Below are positions 1 to 9,839 of a DNA stretch of 64,000 nucleotides, one piece after another. The DNA is from Trichomonas vaginalis G3. Its lineage: Eukaryota > Parabasalia > Trichomonadida > Trichomonadidae. A program made the position numbers and the translations under genes. Within the stretch, counting starts at the first letter, position 1; every line of letters starts with the position of its first letter. The stretch spans positions 2,480,001 to 2,544,000 of the forward strand of contig NC_067208.1 of the NCBI RefSeq assembly GCF_026262505.1, read 5' to 3'. Below the pieces are notes generated by a model. The model searched no databases and was not told the DNA's origin. It saw nothing but the letters and a program-made list of their open reading frames with translations.

Positions 1-1018
1 ACTTGTCTTTGCAAATGTGCTTCATGAATGGATAAGCTGCGAAAGACATCATTCCTTTGAGAGGAATTGCCTTAGGAATTTTGTAGATGAACTTTGCATT
101 CTTTGAGAGACGTTTGAAGTAATCATTGACTGGAAGGTTCTCTCTAAACTTGAGGAAATAATCGAGTTTGTCACTGTCAATGTAGTATTGACCATGGAAG
201 TTGCGTGTAGCAAACCAGTTTGGTTTGAAAAAACCGCGGATGTCACCAAGACCAATGGAGTGGAGAATGAGGTTCTCGAATTCGAAGTTCGTAAGTCTGT
301 AGAATTCGCCACTGCCGATGTTGTAGAAGTTCCTGAAGAACTCATCTGGGAGGTCGAAGTCGACGAAGTTCTTCATAAGACGACCGCTGTCTTCGACTGT
401 GCACCACTCGAGGACACCGTTGAGAGGGACGTGGTACATGATCGGTTCCATCTTCTCCAGAAGACCTGCGTGAAGGATGCCGCTCTGCCTCATGACAACC
501 CACTTCTTAAGACCACTCTCGACAAAGACACGCTCCGCAAGAACTTTAGAAACGCCGTAATGATCGAAAACTGAGACTTTGATTGGATCTCCTGTCCTGC
601 CCCAATGTATTGGGTAGTTCCTGTCACCTGTCTCCGCAACACTTCCGATGTAAACAACTTTGATGTCATCTCTGTTCGGTTGTTCCTTGATAGCACGAAC
701 AACGTTCTCTGCACCGTGGACATTGACATCGTGTGTCGTCTGTGGTTTGTCATCTGCATATGGTGAAACCATTCCGCCGATGTGTAAGACGTAATCACTT
801 CCACTGACTGCTTTCAAAACATCTTCGTAGTTTCGAAGATCGCCATAGACAATACTGACATTGTCAAGATTAGAATACTTCTTGATGATCTTCTTGTTCT
901 TCTTGTCGTTCAAGACAAGCAACTGAACTTTAACTTGATCACCAAGAGTCAATATCTGCTTCAATGACTCTAATCCCATTACACCTGTTGCACCTGTTAT
1001 ACAAACAGTCTTAACCAT
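1..1018 (-). CDS. NAD(P)-dependent epimerase/dehydratase-like extended SDR, 3' end beyond the window
   Basis: The reading frame is open from the ATG at 1016-1018 to the window edge, at least 339 codons, so the C-terminus is missing. The N-terminus carries the Rossmann dinucleotide-binding motif TGATGVMG (residues 8-15). An acidic residue follows the third strand (YGDLRN, about 58-63). The catalytic pair is YGVSK (154-158), with a candidate serine in IGSVAE (about 124-129). This is the layout of the extended SDR family (epimerases, dehydratases, reductases acting on nucleotide sugars or carbonyls); the substrate cannot be read from sequence. No signal peptide is visible, so it is probably cytosolic. 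Codon use is strongly biased to C-ending codons, unlike the AT-rich genes nearby, which suggests high expression. No clear initiator precedes the ATG. Confidence 0.88.
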   Translation of the reverse strand, partial: MVKTVCITGATGVMGLESLKQILTLGDQVKVQLLVLNDKKNKKIIKKYSNLDNVSIVYGDLRNYEDVLKAVSGSDYVLHIGGMVSPYADDKPQTTHDVNVHGAENVVRAIKEQPNRDDIKVVYIGSVAETGDRNYPIHWGRTGDPIKVSVFDHYGVSKVLAERVFVESGLKKWVVMRQSGILHAGLLEKMEPIMYHVPLNGVLEWCTVEDSGRLMKNFVDFDLPDEFFRNFYNIGSGEFYRLTNFEFENLILHSIGLGDIRGFFKPNWFATRNFHGQYYIDSDKLDYFLKFRENLPVNDYFKRLSKNAKFIYKIPKAIPLKGMMSFAAYPFMKHICKDK

Positions 1019-2024
1019 TAATAAATCTGAATCTTTAACGAGTATTCAAAAATTGAATGGTTTTTTAAAAACTAATAAGATGACGCTAAAACTCGTAATT
1101 TTACACAATTCAATTTTTGAGAGCTCAGAAAAAAGAAACTTATGCATATCTTGTTAAAATATTCTTATGGGCATATACCTTAAAATGTTATTCATTGATC
1201 CAAAATTATTGTCAAATGATCTCACATTTATTCAGAAACGCCTCATTTGTACAGCGATCTACATCATATAAATTTTTAAGAATAATGATGCCTGACTCGC
1301 AATCTACTGTTTCCATTTAATAATTCTTTTCTGTTATAATCCGTTTTACATTTATTGAAATTCTAGGCTATTGAGAGTGTATTCAAATCCTCTAATCTTG
1401 AAAATGATTCATTTTTAATAAGAATATCATATCAGCATTTTTGTTGATCAACATGAAAAATTGGTTTGATTGAAAAATTTTAATATTTTCAATTGAAAAT
1501 GTATGTTATAATTTAATTCATTGAATTCACCGATAATTCACGTGGTCAGGAAGTCTAATCTAAACCGTAAAAACTCATAACATTAAATAAACTCCAATTC
1601 ACCTTTCCAATCAAATCTCTTAATTGTTTATACTATTAACAGCATACATGATGTCTACACTTTATTGGATTAATTTTATCATGTCATTTTCATTAATTAT
1701 TTTAATATTCATTTTTAATTTCACTTCTTATCGATCAATTATAGTTCGGAGGTTCATATGATTGCTCATTGTTTAATGAGATTTCTTAACTCCTGTGATA
1801 TTAAATATAAAAATCAAAAAATCGCTTGAAAGTATGGTTTTTTAAAACATTTCGTTAAAACTACTCCATGAAAAGAACCGCTAATAAGGGTTATCTCAAA
1901 ATAATTACAATAACTAGTGTAATATTGAGATTGTTTTCCCAAAAAAATATGATTAATTTTAAAACTAAAGACATTTTTTATCAAACATCATATAAATATA
2001 CAAAAGGAAAAAATAACAAAATAT
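1019..2024. other. AT-rich intergenic DNA
   Basis: I see no gene here. A 13-bp inverted repeat (1046-1058 against 1108-1120, arms of the type TCAAAAATTGAAT) lies just upstream of the dehydrogenase gene and could form a stem with a loop of about 50 bases. Short open frames have no coding character. Confidence 0.6.
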
Positions 2025-3497
2025 TCATTTCGTCTGGGAAGCAACTTTCGGCTTCACTACCGGATTAGATTTTGAAACTGTCCTTGACATTGCAGATTGC
2101 GTTCTTGGAGCTGACGGACTTCTACTTTGGGATGCAGTCTTGAGTCTTTCCAGTCTTTCATCGTCAATTGCATCGAAATTAAGGTGTTTTGATTTTATAT
2201 TTCTTTTTTCGCATAAATCTGCAATCATTTTCTCATAGGATTCGATTCTTGCCTGCAAAGGTTCTATTTGTTTCTTTCTTTGGCCCAAAATTTCGTTAAA
2301 TCTTGATTCATTAAATTGTGTGAACGTTTCCATGACTTTATTATGTTTTTCCATCATCCTTAGCTTCTTCAACCTATAGTAGTCATCCATCTTCTCGTGG
2401 TTCAGCTGTTCTTCTTGTTTTTGCAGTTTATCCGCTTTTGCTTTTTTGGCGATGGCTTCGTCAAATTTTCGGTTAAGGGCCAAATTCTTTTCTTCACTTC
2501 TCATTTTTAGCAAAGTTACGGAATATCTCTTGAATTCTGGTTGTAATTCGGAAGGAGTCTCTTCATCGAACTTGTCTAGCTCCGATTGCTGTTGTTCTCT
2601 CATCGCTGATGCTTTTTGAGAGAATTCTTCTTGGTGCTGTTGAATTAAATCTTCATAATACGAATTTAAGTGCTCTACGAGGGCGCAAAGCTCATTTCTT
2701 TTAGAGATTAGGTCTTCTATTGTTGCCTTACTGTCTTTGATTGCGGTTTCTCGCTTCAATTTGGCAGCAACGTAATCATGAGCTTCTGCAGCTTTTTTGG
2801 CTTCTTTGTAATCGGATTTATCAACGAGATCTTTTTCGAGGTTCCTCAATTGATATGAAGAAGCTTGTAATTGTTCGATCGTCGGTTCAATATCTAAAGG
2901 TTTTTTATCTATCAACGATTGAGTATAGTCATCAATAACTATTTCTGGCTTTGGACGATACTCTTCTTTAGGCAAAGCTGCTCGCGGGGGTTTTGGAGGG
3001 TTTTCTGGCACTGTATTAAGGCGTTTCATAATATAAGGGTTATTTTTAACTTTATTTGGAACCTCTTCGTGCACTTCCCTGTAATTCATCGTTCTTTTGT
3101 TCTTTCTGCTCTGATCCATTGACTGAGTCTTTCTAAATTTCGATGTTCTGGCGTTTGGAGTTTTTGGCACTTTGTTATTCCTTGAAAGTTGTGTGGTTTT
3201 CGATTTATTATTATTATTTTGTGGTTTAAGTATTGGATGAGTGATTTTGTCTTTCAAAATATCTTGCCTTGGAGAATTTTCTTGGGAATGCACTTCCAAA
3301 GTAGCATTTGATTCCTCGGAAGCTTCTTCTCCTGTAATTTCGATTGAGTCTGTTTCTGTTTTCTCATTTTGTAAATTTTTGTTCATTTCTTCATTTTCTT
3401 CAAAAGTTGAACTTGATGTATTAGTCCTAGAAGACTTCCCAACAAGTGTATCTGAAACGGCTGTTGGGAATATTCCACCAGTTTCAACTTCAGTCAT
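2025..3497 (-). CDS. Coiled-coil protein of unknown function
   Basis: This frame encodes 490 residues from the ATG at 3495-3497. An upstream in-frame extension to 3521 would have to begin at GTG and is rejected. The N-terminal half is low-complexity, rich in Ser, Asn, Glu and Lys, with a proline-rich stretch (NPPKPPRAALPKEE, about residue 170). From about residue 200 to 450 it is highly charged and helical with heptad-like spacing, typical of a long coiled coil. The last 45 residues are a basic Ser/Pro/Thr-rich tail. No catalytic motif is visible. It may be a cytoskeletal or scaffold protein, but that is inferred from the coiled coil alone. Confidence 0.85.
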   Translation of the reverse strand: MTEVETGGIFPTAVSDTLVGKSSRTNTSSSTFEENEEMNKNLQNEKTETDSIEITGEEASEESNATLEVHSQENSPRQDILKDKITHPILKPQNNNNKSKTTQLSRNNKVPKTPNARTSKFRKTQSMDQSRKNKRTMNYREVHEEVPNKVKNNPYIMKRLNTVPENPPKPPRAALPKEEYRPKPEIVIDDYTQSLIDKKPLDIEPTIEQLQASSYQLRNLEKDLVDKSDYKEAKKAAEAHDYVAAKLKRETAIKDSKATIEDLISKRNELCALVEHLNSYYEDLIQQHQEEFSQKASAMREQQQSELDKFDEETPSELQPEFKRYSVTLLKMRSEEKNLALNRKFDEAIAKKAKADKLQKQEEQLNHEKMDDYYRLKKLRMMEKHNKVMETFTQFNESRFNEILGQRKKQIEPLQARIESYEKMIADLCEKRNIKSKHLNFDAIDDERLERLKTASQSRSPSAPRTQSAMSRTVSKSNPVVKPKVASQTK

Positions 3498-3512
3498 GGA
3501 ATAACGTGAAAA

Positions 3513-3518
3513 AAGTGA
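3513..3518 (-). promoter_or_regulatory. Initiator (Inr) TCACTT of the coiled-coil gene
   Basis: On the minus strand TCACTT matches the trichomonad Inr consensus TCAYWW. The predicted +1 A is at 3516, 19 bases upstream of the ATG, within the short 5' leader length usual in T. vaginalis. This supports the ATG at 3497. Confidence 0.65.
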
Positions 3519-3521
3519 CAC

Positions 3522-4311
3522 TTTATTACATGAACATTCGTGGAAGACTCAGTGAACATAAACAACAAAAACATAAATAACGATATGATGCCTATCAAAC
3601 TTGAACATCTTGATGTATTGCTTTTTCATGTTTTTGATAATCAAAATTAAATATCAATTACAATCAGACCATAGCACCTATCGTTGGAAGTTAGGTAATA
3701 TGGATAAGCATTTTATTCACTTAACTCATAATAAAAACTTTACATTGATAAATTTGAAAATTATTCTTATTATTTTGATGTAATTAATTATGAATTCTGT
3801 ATTTACATCTAGAAAATAAAAGTTTAATTATAATAAATTTATCACATTTCCATTTTTAATAATCGATCCTAATATTAATAATTTTGAATAATTTTAATTA
3901 TGATATAATCATATACTATGTATGCTTATGCATCTGAAGAAGGTTTTGCCCATTGTATCTAAAAAATATGATTCGTCAAAGGTTTTAGAATCTTTATGTT
4001 TTTATATCTCCTTTACCGCTCTACATATCTTCAAGTGTGTGTTAGTTTGCACTTGGAGAAATTGATTGGCTTCGAAAAGAATTTTTCTATTTTATATGCA
4101 AAACGAGAAGAAATAAAAAATGGACCAAATGATATGAATTATTTTCGTATAAGAGTTCTTTAGATTGTGAAATTATTAATCAGCCCCTTTTCCTGTGACC
4201 AACCAGATAAGCAATAGAGAAAGAGAATGAAAAATAACGATAGATTCTAATTATCAATTTAATATAACAAACAAAATAAAGATAATTCTGTTAGGAAATA
4301 AAATCAGATTT
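3522..4311. other. AT-rich intergenic DNA
   Basis: Between two minus-strand genes. I see no gene, repeat or structured RNA in it. Confidence 0.6.
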
Positions 4312-4812
4312 TCACAGTACAATATCTAAGACAGTTAACTCGGATTCTGATTGAATTGGTGCAAGTTCTGGGGATTTGGCCTTTGGTGGAGGCAGTCCTG
4401 GTATTTCGATGTAACTATCGTCATTGTCTTCGTTATTGCTATGATAACTGTTTTTATAAAATCCTTTGATAGACTTTTTTGCTTGTTTTATAAAAGCAGG
4501 ATCGACGTAGTTTTCAGCGTCCCTATATGGGTTTGACTTCTTATTGTAATATTTTTGGGAATAAGAAGAACGACGGGGCTTTTTTTCGTGTGTGGGGATA
4601 TCTAGCTTGACTTCCGATTTTTTGACCTTAAGAGCAGGAAGTTCTGTCATTCCGGAATAAGAACTTAACGAATGGCAATTTGTTGAGTCACGGAGTGTTT
4701 GACGATCAAATATCATGGTTGCACTGTTGCGAGAATAGACGGACTTTTTGGCAAGTCGGGCGCGAACATCAGGGATAACAGGAAGCATAATTAAAAATGT
4801 TTTGTAAATCAT
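4312..4812 (-). CDS. Small hypothetical protein
   Basis: The frame encodes 166 residues from the ATG at 4812, or 158 from a second ATG at 4788 (MLPVIPDVRARL). No clear TCAYWW initiator decides between them. The protein is hydrophilic, basic in the middle (KKPRRSSYSQKYYNKK) and acidic at the end, with a proline-rich GLPPPKAKSP segment. I recognise no domain. It is probably a host gene, because it lies outside the Maverick target duplication at 4996-5001 and codon use matches host DNA. Confidence 0.6.
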   Translation of the reverse strand: MIYKTFLIMLPVIPDVRARLAKKSVYSRNSATMIFDRQTLRDSTNCHSLSSYSGMTELPALKVKKSEVKLDIPTHEKKPRRSSYSQKYYNKKSNPYRDAENYVDPAFIKQAKKSIKGFYKNSYHSNNEDNDDSYIEIPGLPPPKAKSPELAPIQSESELTVLDIVL

Positions 4813-4995
4813 TTAAAATTTTAGATAGTAGTGAAAAATTTTAAGAAATAATATAGTGTGGTTGCTTTGTTTCAAATGATATATGAAATTGAAAATGATA
4901 ATAATAATGAAAAGTCATTGAATATTTGAAAGGAAAGCGGATAAAATTTTAAAAGTATCGGAAAAGAAAATGGTACGTTTGTAAACAATAATAAG

Positions 4996-5001
4996 AATAT
5001 A
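4996..5001. repeat. Target site duplication of Maverick A, left copy (AATATA)
   Basis: AATATA directly precedes the A-run of the left end and recurs at 30187-30192 directly after the T-run of the right end. A 6-bp duplication is what Maverick integrases are known to make. Confidence 0.85.
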
Positions 5002-5098
5002 AAAAAAAAAAAAAAAAAAAAAAAGGTATTGGGGCTTCCAGGCACTTCGTGCCCTCTAGCCCCCTGAAGATGTTAGTATAAAATGAAGTTTTTATTCT
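5002..5098. repeat. Left terminal inverted repeat of Maverick A
   Basis: An A-run of 23 bases is followed by a G-rich segment. The segment holds a hairpin with inner stem GGCAC/GTGCC around a TTC loop and outer stem GGGGCT/AGCCCC. It then runs into TATAAAATGAAGTTTTTATT. The same sequence, reversed, closes the right end. The inverted repeat is under 100 bp, short for a Maverick. Confidence 0.85.
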
Positions 5099-5110
5099 GA
5101 AATGTTTGCT

Positions 5111-6133
5111 TTAATGTTTTTTACGGATGGAAATGAACTGGATATCGTCTTCTTCTTCTTCTTCCTCCTCCTCTTCTTCCTCTTCTTCGTCATCGTCGGC
5201 GTCGTGGAAGAGGACGTAGTTCATCCAAATTCTGTATGGACGTCCTGATTTGGATTTAAATGAGATGGACATATTTTGTGTGAGTGTTATTTCAGTTTCG
5301 ATAAAGAGTTGGTGTGCTGGTTTGAATATATGTTCGACGTAGGAGAATTTGTGCAACTCATCTTCTCCCAATTCTGTATTGATACAGACTTCGATGAAGT
5401 CACCACTGAGAATGTCTTCACCTGTGGGCATATCCACAACAATTAAATGAACGACACAATAGTTGTGAAATTCATTAGTAGGAAATACTGTTGCAGGCGT
5501 ATTATATGAGGGGAAAAATGTTTTTGCTTCCCCAAATTCATCTGCTACTTCATCTTCATCGTATCCGTTGTTAAAAGCTTTAAATTCATGTACAATTTGA
5601 GCAAATTGTTGACGGAGATTTGGTGGCATACGTAAGCAAGCTTGTAACAATGTCCTACCTTCCACACACTCAGCAAATATGGGAAGGTAGGAACATATAA
5701 TATCCGTCAATTGGTCCTGGTTGGGGACCAATTGACAGAGTTTTGTGTATGCCGTTATTGTTTCTTTAACGGTATTTGTGTAGATACGGTTATATGGAGT
5801 ATTTCCCTGGTTGTTAAGGGAAAAATACTCATCCGATTGTAATTTCAATCTTGACCTCAACTCTTTGTTCGGTATTCTTTGGTCTATTCTTAGAGCTGTA
5901 TTTGTTCGTGCGGGTTGTGGTTTTAAAACATTCGAGTCAAGTTTTAATTGCTTCGAATTGGATGTCGATTTGAATTGGGAGTCTTTTGAGTTCTCCTGAG
6001 CTTGGTTCTGTATTAAAGACTGAATAGCAGTGTCAGCTTCTTGTTTTTCGAGATAGTATTCTATTGAATTGGGCTTCACTGTTCGAGACGCGTACATTAT
6101 GAAAAATGAACTGTTTTTTTTCGGACTACTCAT
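5111..6133 (-). CDS. Maverick terminal acidic protein
   Basis: This frame encodes 340 residues starting MSSPKK, with a C-terminal run of about 17 acidic residues followed by a short basic end (IRKKH). The middle is predicted mixed alpha/beta with a conserved block (HIFKPAHQLFIETEITL) also present, slightly altered, in the equivalent gene of Maverick B. The acidic tail resembles those of histone-chaperone-like proteins, but I see no recognisable fold and make no functional call. It is divergent from the large coiled-coil gene, and the two share a promoter region rich in AACGGT sites. It differs much more between the two Mavericks than neighbouring genes do. Confidence 0.75.
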   Translation of the reverse strand: MSSPKKNSSFFIMYASRTVKPNSIEYYLEKQEADTAIQSLIQNQAQENSKDSQFKSTSNSKQLKLDSNVLKPQPARTNTALRIDQRIPNKELRSRLKLQSDEYFSLNNQGNTPYNRIYTNTVKETITAYTKLCQLVPNQDQLTDIICSYLPIFAECVEGRTLLQACLRMPPNLRQQFAQIVHEFKAFNNGYDEDEVADEFGEAKTFFPSYNTPATVFPTNEFHNYCVVHLIVVDMPTGEDILSGDFIEVCINTELGEDELHKFSYVEHIFKPAHQLFIETEITLTQNMSISFKSKSGRPYRIWMNYVLFHDADDDEEEEEEEEEEEEEDDIQFISIRKKH

Positions 6134-6567
6134 AGAAAAGTTTGAAATAAACCGTTTTTGTCAACGGTAACCCCCTCTATTTTTTTATTTTATTGAAAAG
6201 TCTCCGTTGGTAAACCGTTCCATCTCAAATATTGAATGAACTATAAACGTTTTTTGTTTTCTATATATACTTTTTGTCCAACGGTAAAACTTTTTACACA
6301 ACGGTTTTTGAGAGTCGTCGCCGTTGACTTTTTTGTAGAGCACTCAAAATGGTATAACTTTGTCCGGACAAGTAAGGGTCTATCGTCGCTACAGGAAAAG
6401 TTACAGGCGTTCCAAGGAAGTATACTTTGAGAAGCCTTTTCCCTTATAGAATGAGATAGGACGGTTATTTTACAAAACTGACAACACTTTGACCGAGTAG
6501 TTTTTTGTGCTGAACAAAAAGTGTCATATAAACATCTGTCAAAAGCCGCTTTTTAACTTCACTTAAA
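6134..6567. promoter_or_regulatory. Bidirectional promoter with a cluster of AACGGT (Myb-type) sites
   Basis: Five AACGGT/ACCGTT hexamers (6151, 6163, 6214, 6280, 6300) and two further CCGTT cores (6204, 6321) lie within 180 bp between divergent genes. AACGG is the classic core of Myb-family sites, and trichomonads have an expanded Myb family. A trichomonad Inr (TCACTT, +1 A at 6561) sits 7 bases before the ATG of the large coiled-coil gene. The matching region of Maverick B keeps six such hexamers. Confidence 0.55.
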
Positions 6568-9500
6568 ATGCCACGTAAGCTACGTAAGAATATACGTAAG
6601 AGGAAGGGAGCATTGAAACATCCAAAAGTAAAACTGACACCACAACAACAGTTGCAACAACAAATGCTGAATGACCCCACTATGTTGCAACAAATGTCAA
6701 GCAATCCTATGCTTTTAAACCGAGTCATTGGTGCACAGAGTGGAGGTTTAAGAGCGGCACTTTTAGCGAAAATGGCAGGCTATGGTGGAGCTGCAGACGG
6801 AACAGCCTATAACCCTCAAAGTCAAATGAATTTGAGTTCACTCAAAAATCAAATATCAGATGTCAAAAAGTCAAACATAGACATACAGAAGCAAATAAGT
6901 GAAAACGAAAAGAAACTAGAATATGACAGACACACAAAGAAACTCAATGAGTTAAACGTAGAGAAAAAGAAGAAAGAAGAACAACTGAAAGAACTAAGTA
7001 CAGAGGAATATGCGAAAAAAGTGTCAGAAAAAGCAGCAGAAGTAGCAAAAATGGAACAAGATGTCATAAATTTGAAAAACCATACTACTCGATATAAAGT
7101 ACTGAAAGATGAAGAGATAAAACAAAAAGCCCTGAAGACATATATGGATAGCGATGAGTATAAAAAAGAAGTTGAAGCAAATGTAAAGGCAGAAAAACTT
7201 TTACAGTTGCAAAACCAAACCGTACAGTATGAAAACTTAGCACAAGAAAGTAAAAATAACGACGCGGCTATGCAAAAGGCAATGAAAAGCTCAGAATATA
7301 TAAAAGCTAACAATGACTGGTTAGATGCCCAAGCCAACGCTAAAGCAGCCCAGCTTATAGGGTCAATAAGGACAAAAATACAAGCGGATGAAGACAGTTC
7401 AAATGAAGCTTTAACAAATGCTGACTTTAAGAACGCCTTCGAAGCTCTTCATAGTAAGGTGAAACAAGTGAACGACTTCTCATCTGGAAAGAAACTGAAG
7501 TCTGAAGGTTTCGACAAAGAGTTAAGAGAAGTAGCACAAAATATGACGAAAATAACAGATGCAGCAACGAGACAGGCAGTTCAAAGTGCCTATGACGCCG
7601 TTAGAGCAACTGTTGTGAAAAGTCAAGAAAAAGAGTTACAACAGACCAAAACAGACCTAGTAAATGCTTTCTTAAAAACGAAAAGTCAGGTAGGACATTA
7701 CGCTGCAGATGGAACATATGTGCCAGCTGGTGGAACTTATATACCACCAAACCCTCCAAGAGAAGCACCTGCACCAGGACTACCTAAAACATTTACATCG
7801 TCACATGGACACAGACACAGGCATGCACAACAACCACCTCCACAACCAGCACAGCAACCAACAGTTCAGAACCCTGCACAACAACCAACAGTTCAAAACC
7901 CTGCACAACAACCACCTCCACAAACAGAGCAAGGACATAAAAGAAGTAGAGAACAAGGAAACCAAGAATTCTTAAAAATGCTTAAAGAAGAGTGTGGTTT
8001 CCCAGATACTGTTGACTTTAGTGACAGATATAAAGAAGCTATTGGAAAGTTCAAGGATGGAAATACTGACCCGAACCTATTTAGCTTTATGGCTCAGCAC
8101 CAAAACGGATATAATCTCAAACCTGGAAAATACAAGCTCGCTAAGGGATATGATTTAATAGCATATCATCCAAATGACATGGATGAATTTACTCCGAGAT
8201 ATTTGATGTCAGAGCTAAATGACAATTCAACTTTCGTCATGAAACGCGTAAAAAATAGAGACGGAACGAAAGAACAAAAGCTTATGAATGCGGATGACGT
8301 AGATAGGGAAATTGTTGAAAACGGTCTCGGAATATATGAAATGCCAGCAGATGAGGTACAAGAAACTCCACAGGAAGAAGTTCAGATACAACCAGACATG
8401 GAAGAAATAGTTCAGCAACAACAGCTAGAAGAGCCTGAAGGAAACGAACAAGTCCTTCCTTTGGAAACTAACTTCACAGAACTAGATGAAGATTTGGAAC
8501 AGCCGAAAAATCTTGACCCTCAACAAGAGTATGCGGAGAATATGGAATATTTCCAAGAGTCTAAAAAAAATTCGGCTGACATAGTAGAAGAATATCGAAA
8601 AATGTTTGCCGACATACAAAAGACTCCAACATCAGATGAAAATATCCAGCATAGAATGGAAGAACTGAAAAAAAATGTACGCAAATACAACAATCCTTTT
8701 TACTTACGAGCATTTAACGTTCAATCTTCGGATGAACTCGGTGAAAATAAAAGGTTAAATTTCAAGAAAACATATAGAAATGAAACATTGTTTAAAGTTC
8801 ATTCAGAACCTAACCAAGATGGAAACAAACCTACTTTTGTTTCTGCAGACGATGGAACTACAATGAGATGGGGTCATAAAGCTAATCCGGATAGGTGGTT
8901 CATAAACTTACAACCTCAATTCCAAGAAGTTGTAGACGCAATGGAAGCGAATGGTGAACGAGATATAGCTGGTATTTTCAGCGCGGCTTTAATGCCATTG
9001 AAAGATATGAAACATGCAGATATTTTGGACCAGTATGAAATGAACATGGCTGATGGAAATATAACACCTGACGTTCTAGAACATTTATCTCAAAGAACTA
9101 CACAGAACCATAGAGATGGTATATTTGGTGAAGAGTTTAGAAAGAAAGTTAGGGAGAGCGAAGGAAGAGAACCTATTGTACATGACCTTGCAAACGAAAG
9201 TTTACAAAATGTCATAAAAACTTACTTTGCAGACAATGAACTGAGAAGGGATGAATATTTAAGAAAACTCAAATGGACAGTACCAGATGAAATGTTAGTA
9301 TTGAAAAACATGTTCCTTGACAAAATAAAACCAACTACAGAAATAAACGACGCAAGACTGAAAGATTGGGTAGAAGCTTTCCCATTCACAAAAGATATAG
9401 TTGGTAACATGGAAAGAAAACCAGAATGGCTACAAAAACATATATTTGGAAACGAGCATATTCCATATGGACAGGCACTGTTTGAAGAGCTTGAACCGGA

Positions 9501-9762
9501 AACTCAGGAAAGAGTCATGCAAACAATACGCAAAGACTCAAATACAAACTATGACAAACTCTTTCTAGGATATAGGTTACCTGAGATGGGCGACCAGAGC
9601 CCAAAGGCAAAAAGGACATGGGAAATTTGCAACATACTAGATGAACATAATGCAAAGATGCAACAACTTCAAGCAGAGGGCAATGAAGGAAAAAGAAGAG
9701 TTAAAAACTCAGTCAGGAAGAAAGTAAAGCTTGGTCCACGTGGGTTCTATTATGACATATAA
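6568..9762 (+). CDS. Large Maverick coiled-coil/Q-rich protein
   Basis: The frame encodes 1064 residues. The N-terminus is strongly basic (PRKLRKNIRKRKG). A Q/M-rich segment follows (about 25-45), then a long charged coiled coil (about 80-310), then a P/Q-rich linker with tandem VQNPAQQPT repeats and a His-rich patch (GHRHRH, about 410-460). The C-terminal half is largely globular (about 465-1040) with a basic tail. No enzyme motif is visible. Its size, place beside the capsid gene and conservation in both Mavericks suggest a structural or genome-packaging role, which is inference. The start is supported by the initiator TCACTT seven bases upstream. Confidence 0.8.
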   Translation: MPRKLRKNIRKRKGALKHPKVKLTPQQQLQQQMLNDPTMLQQMSSNPMLLNRVIGAQSGGLRAALLAKMAGYGGAADGTAYNPQSQMNLSSLKNQISDVKKSNIDIQKQISENEKKLEYDRHTKKLNELNVEKKKKEEQLKELSTEEYAKKVSEKAAEVAKMEQDVINLKNHTTRYKVLKDEEIKQKALKTYMDSDEYKKEVEANVKAEKLLQLQNQTVQYENLAQESKNNDAAMQKAMKSSEYIKANNDWLDAQANAKAAQLIGSIRTKIQADEDSSNEALTNADFKNAFEALHSKVKQVNDFSSGKKLKSEGFDKELREVAQNMTKITDAATRQAVQSAYDAVRATVVKSQEKELQQTKTDLVNAFLKTKSQVGHYAADGTYVPAGGTYIPPNPPREAPAPGLPKTFTSSHGHRHRHAQQPPPQPAQQPTVQNPAQQPTVQNPAQQPPPQTEQGHKRSREQGNQEFLKMLKEECGFPDTVDFSDRYKEAIGKFKDGNTDPNLFSFMAQHQNGYNLKPGKYKLAKGYDLIAYHPNDMDEFTPRYLMSELNDNSTFVMKRVKNRDGTKEQKLMNADDVDREIVENGLGIYEMPADEVQETPQEEVQIQPDMEEIVQQQQLEEPEGNEQVLPLETNFTELDEDLEQPKNLDPQQEYAENMEYFQESKKNSADIVEEYRKMFADIQKTPTSDENIQHRMEELKKNVRKYNNPFYLRAFNVQSSDELGENKRLNFKKTYRNETLFKVHSEPNQDGNKPTFVSADDGTTMRWGHKANPDRWFINLQPQFQEVVDAMEANGERDIAGIFSAALMPLKDMKHADILDQYEMNMADGNITPDVLEHLSQRTTQNHRDGIFGEEFRKKVRESEGREPIVHDLANESLQNVIKTYFADNELRRDEYLRKLKWTVPDEMLVLKNMFLDKIKPTTEINDARLKDWVEAFPFTKDIVGNMERKPEWLQKHIFGNEHIPYGQALFEELEPETQERVMQTIRKDSNTNYDKLFLGYRLPEMGDQSPKAKRTWEICNILDEHNAKMQQLQAEGNEGKRRVKNSVRKKVKLGPRGFYYDI

Positions 9763-9839
9763 ATCCAACTATTCTATATTTTTACTCATATGAAATGTAC
9801 GCCGCTCAGAATATAACGCCAACAGTTTGGATGCTATGA

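Noticed and set aside
3498-3521. Upstream extension of the coiled-coil gene
   Set aside because: It would need GTG as a start codon, and it contains the likely initiator of the gene.
5002-5024. Poly-A tail of a LINE or processed gene
   Set aside because: The A-run is mirrored by a T-run at the other end, inside a target duplication of a DNA-type element.
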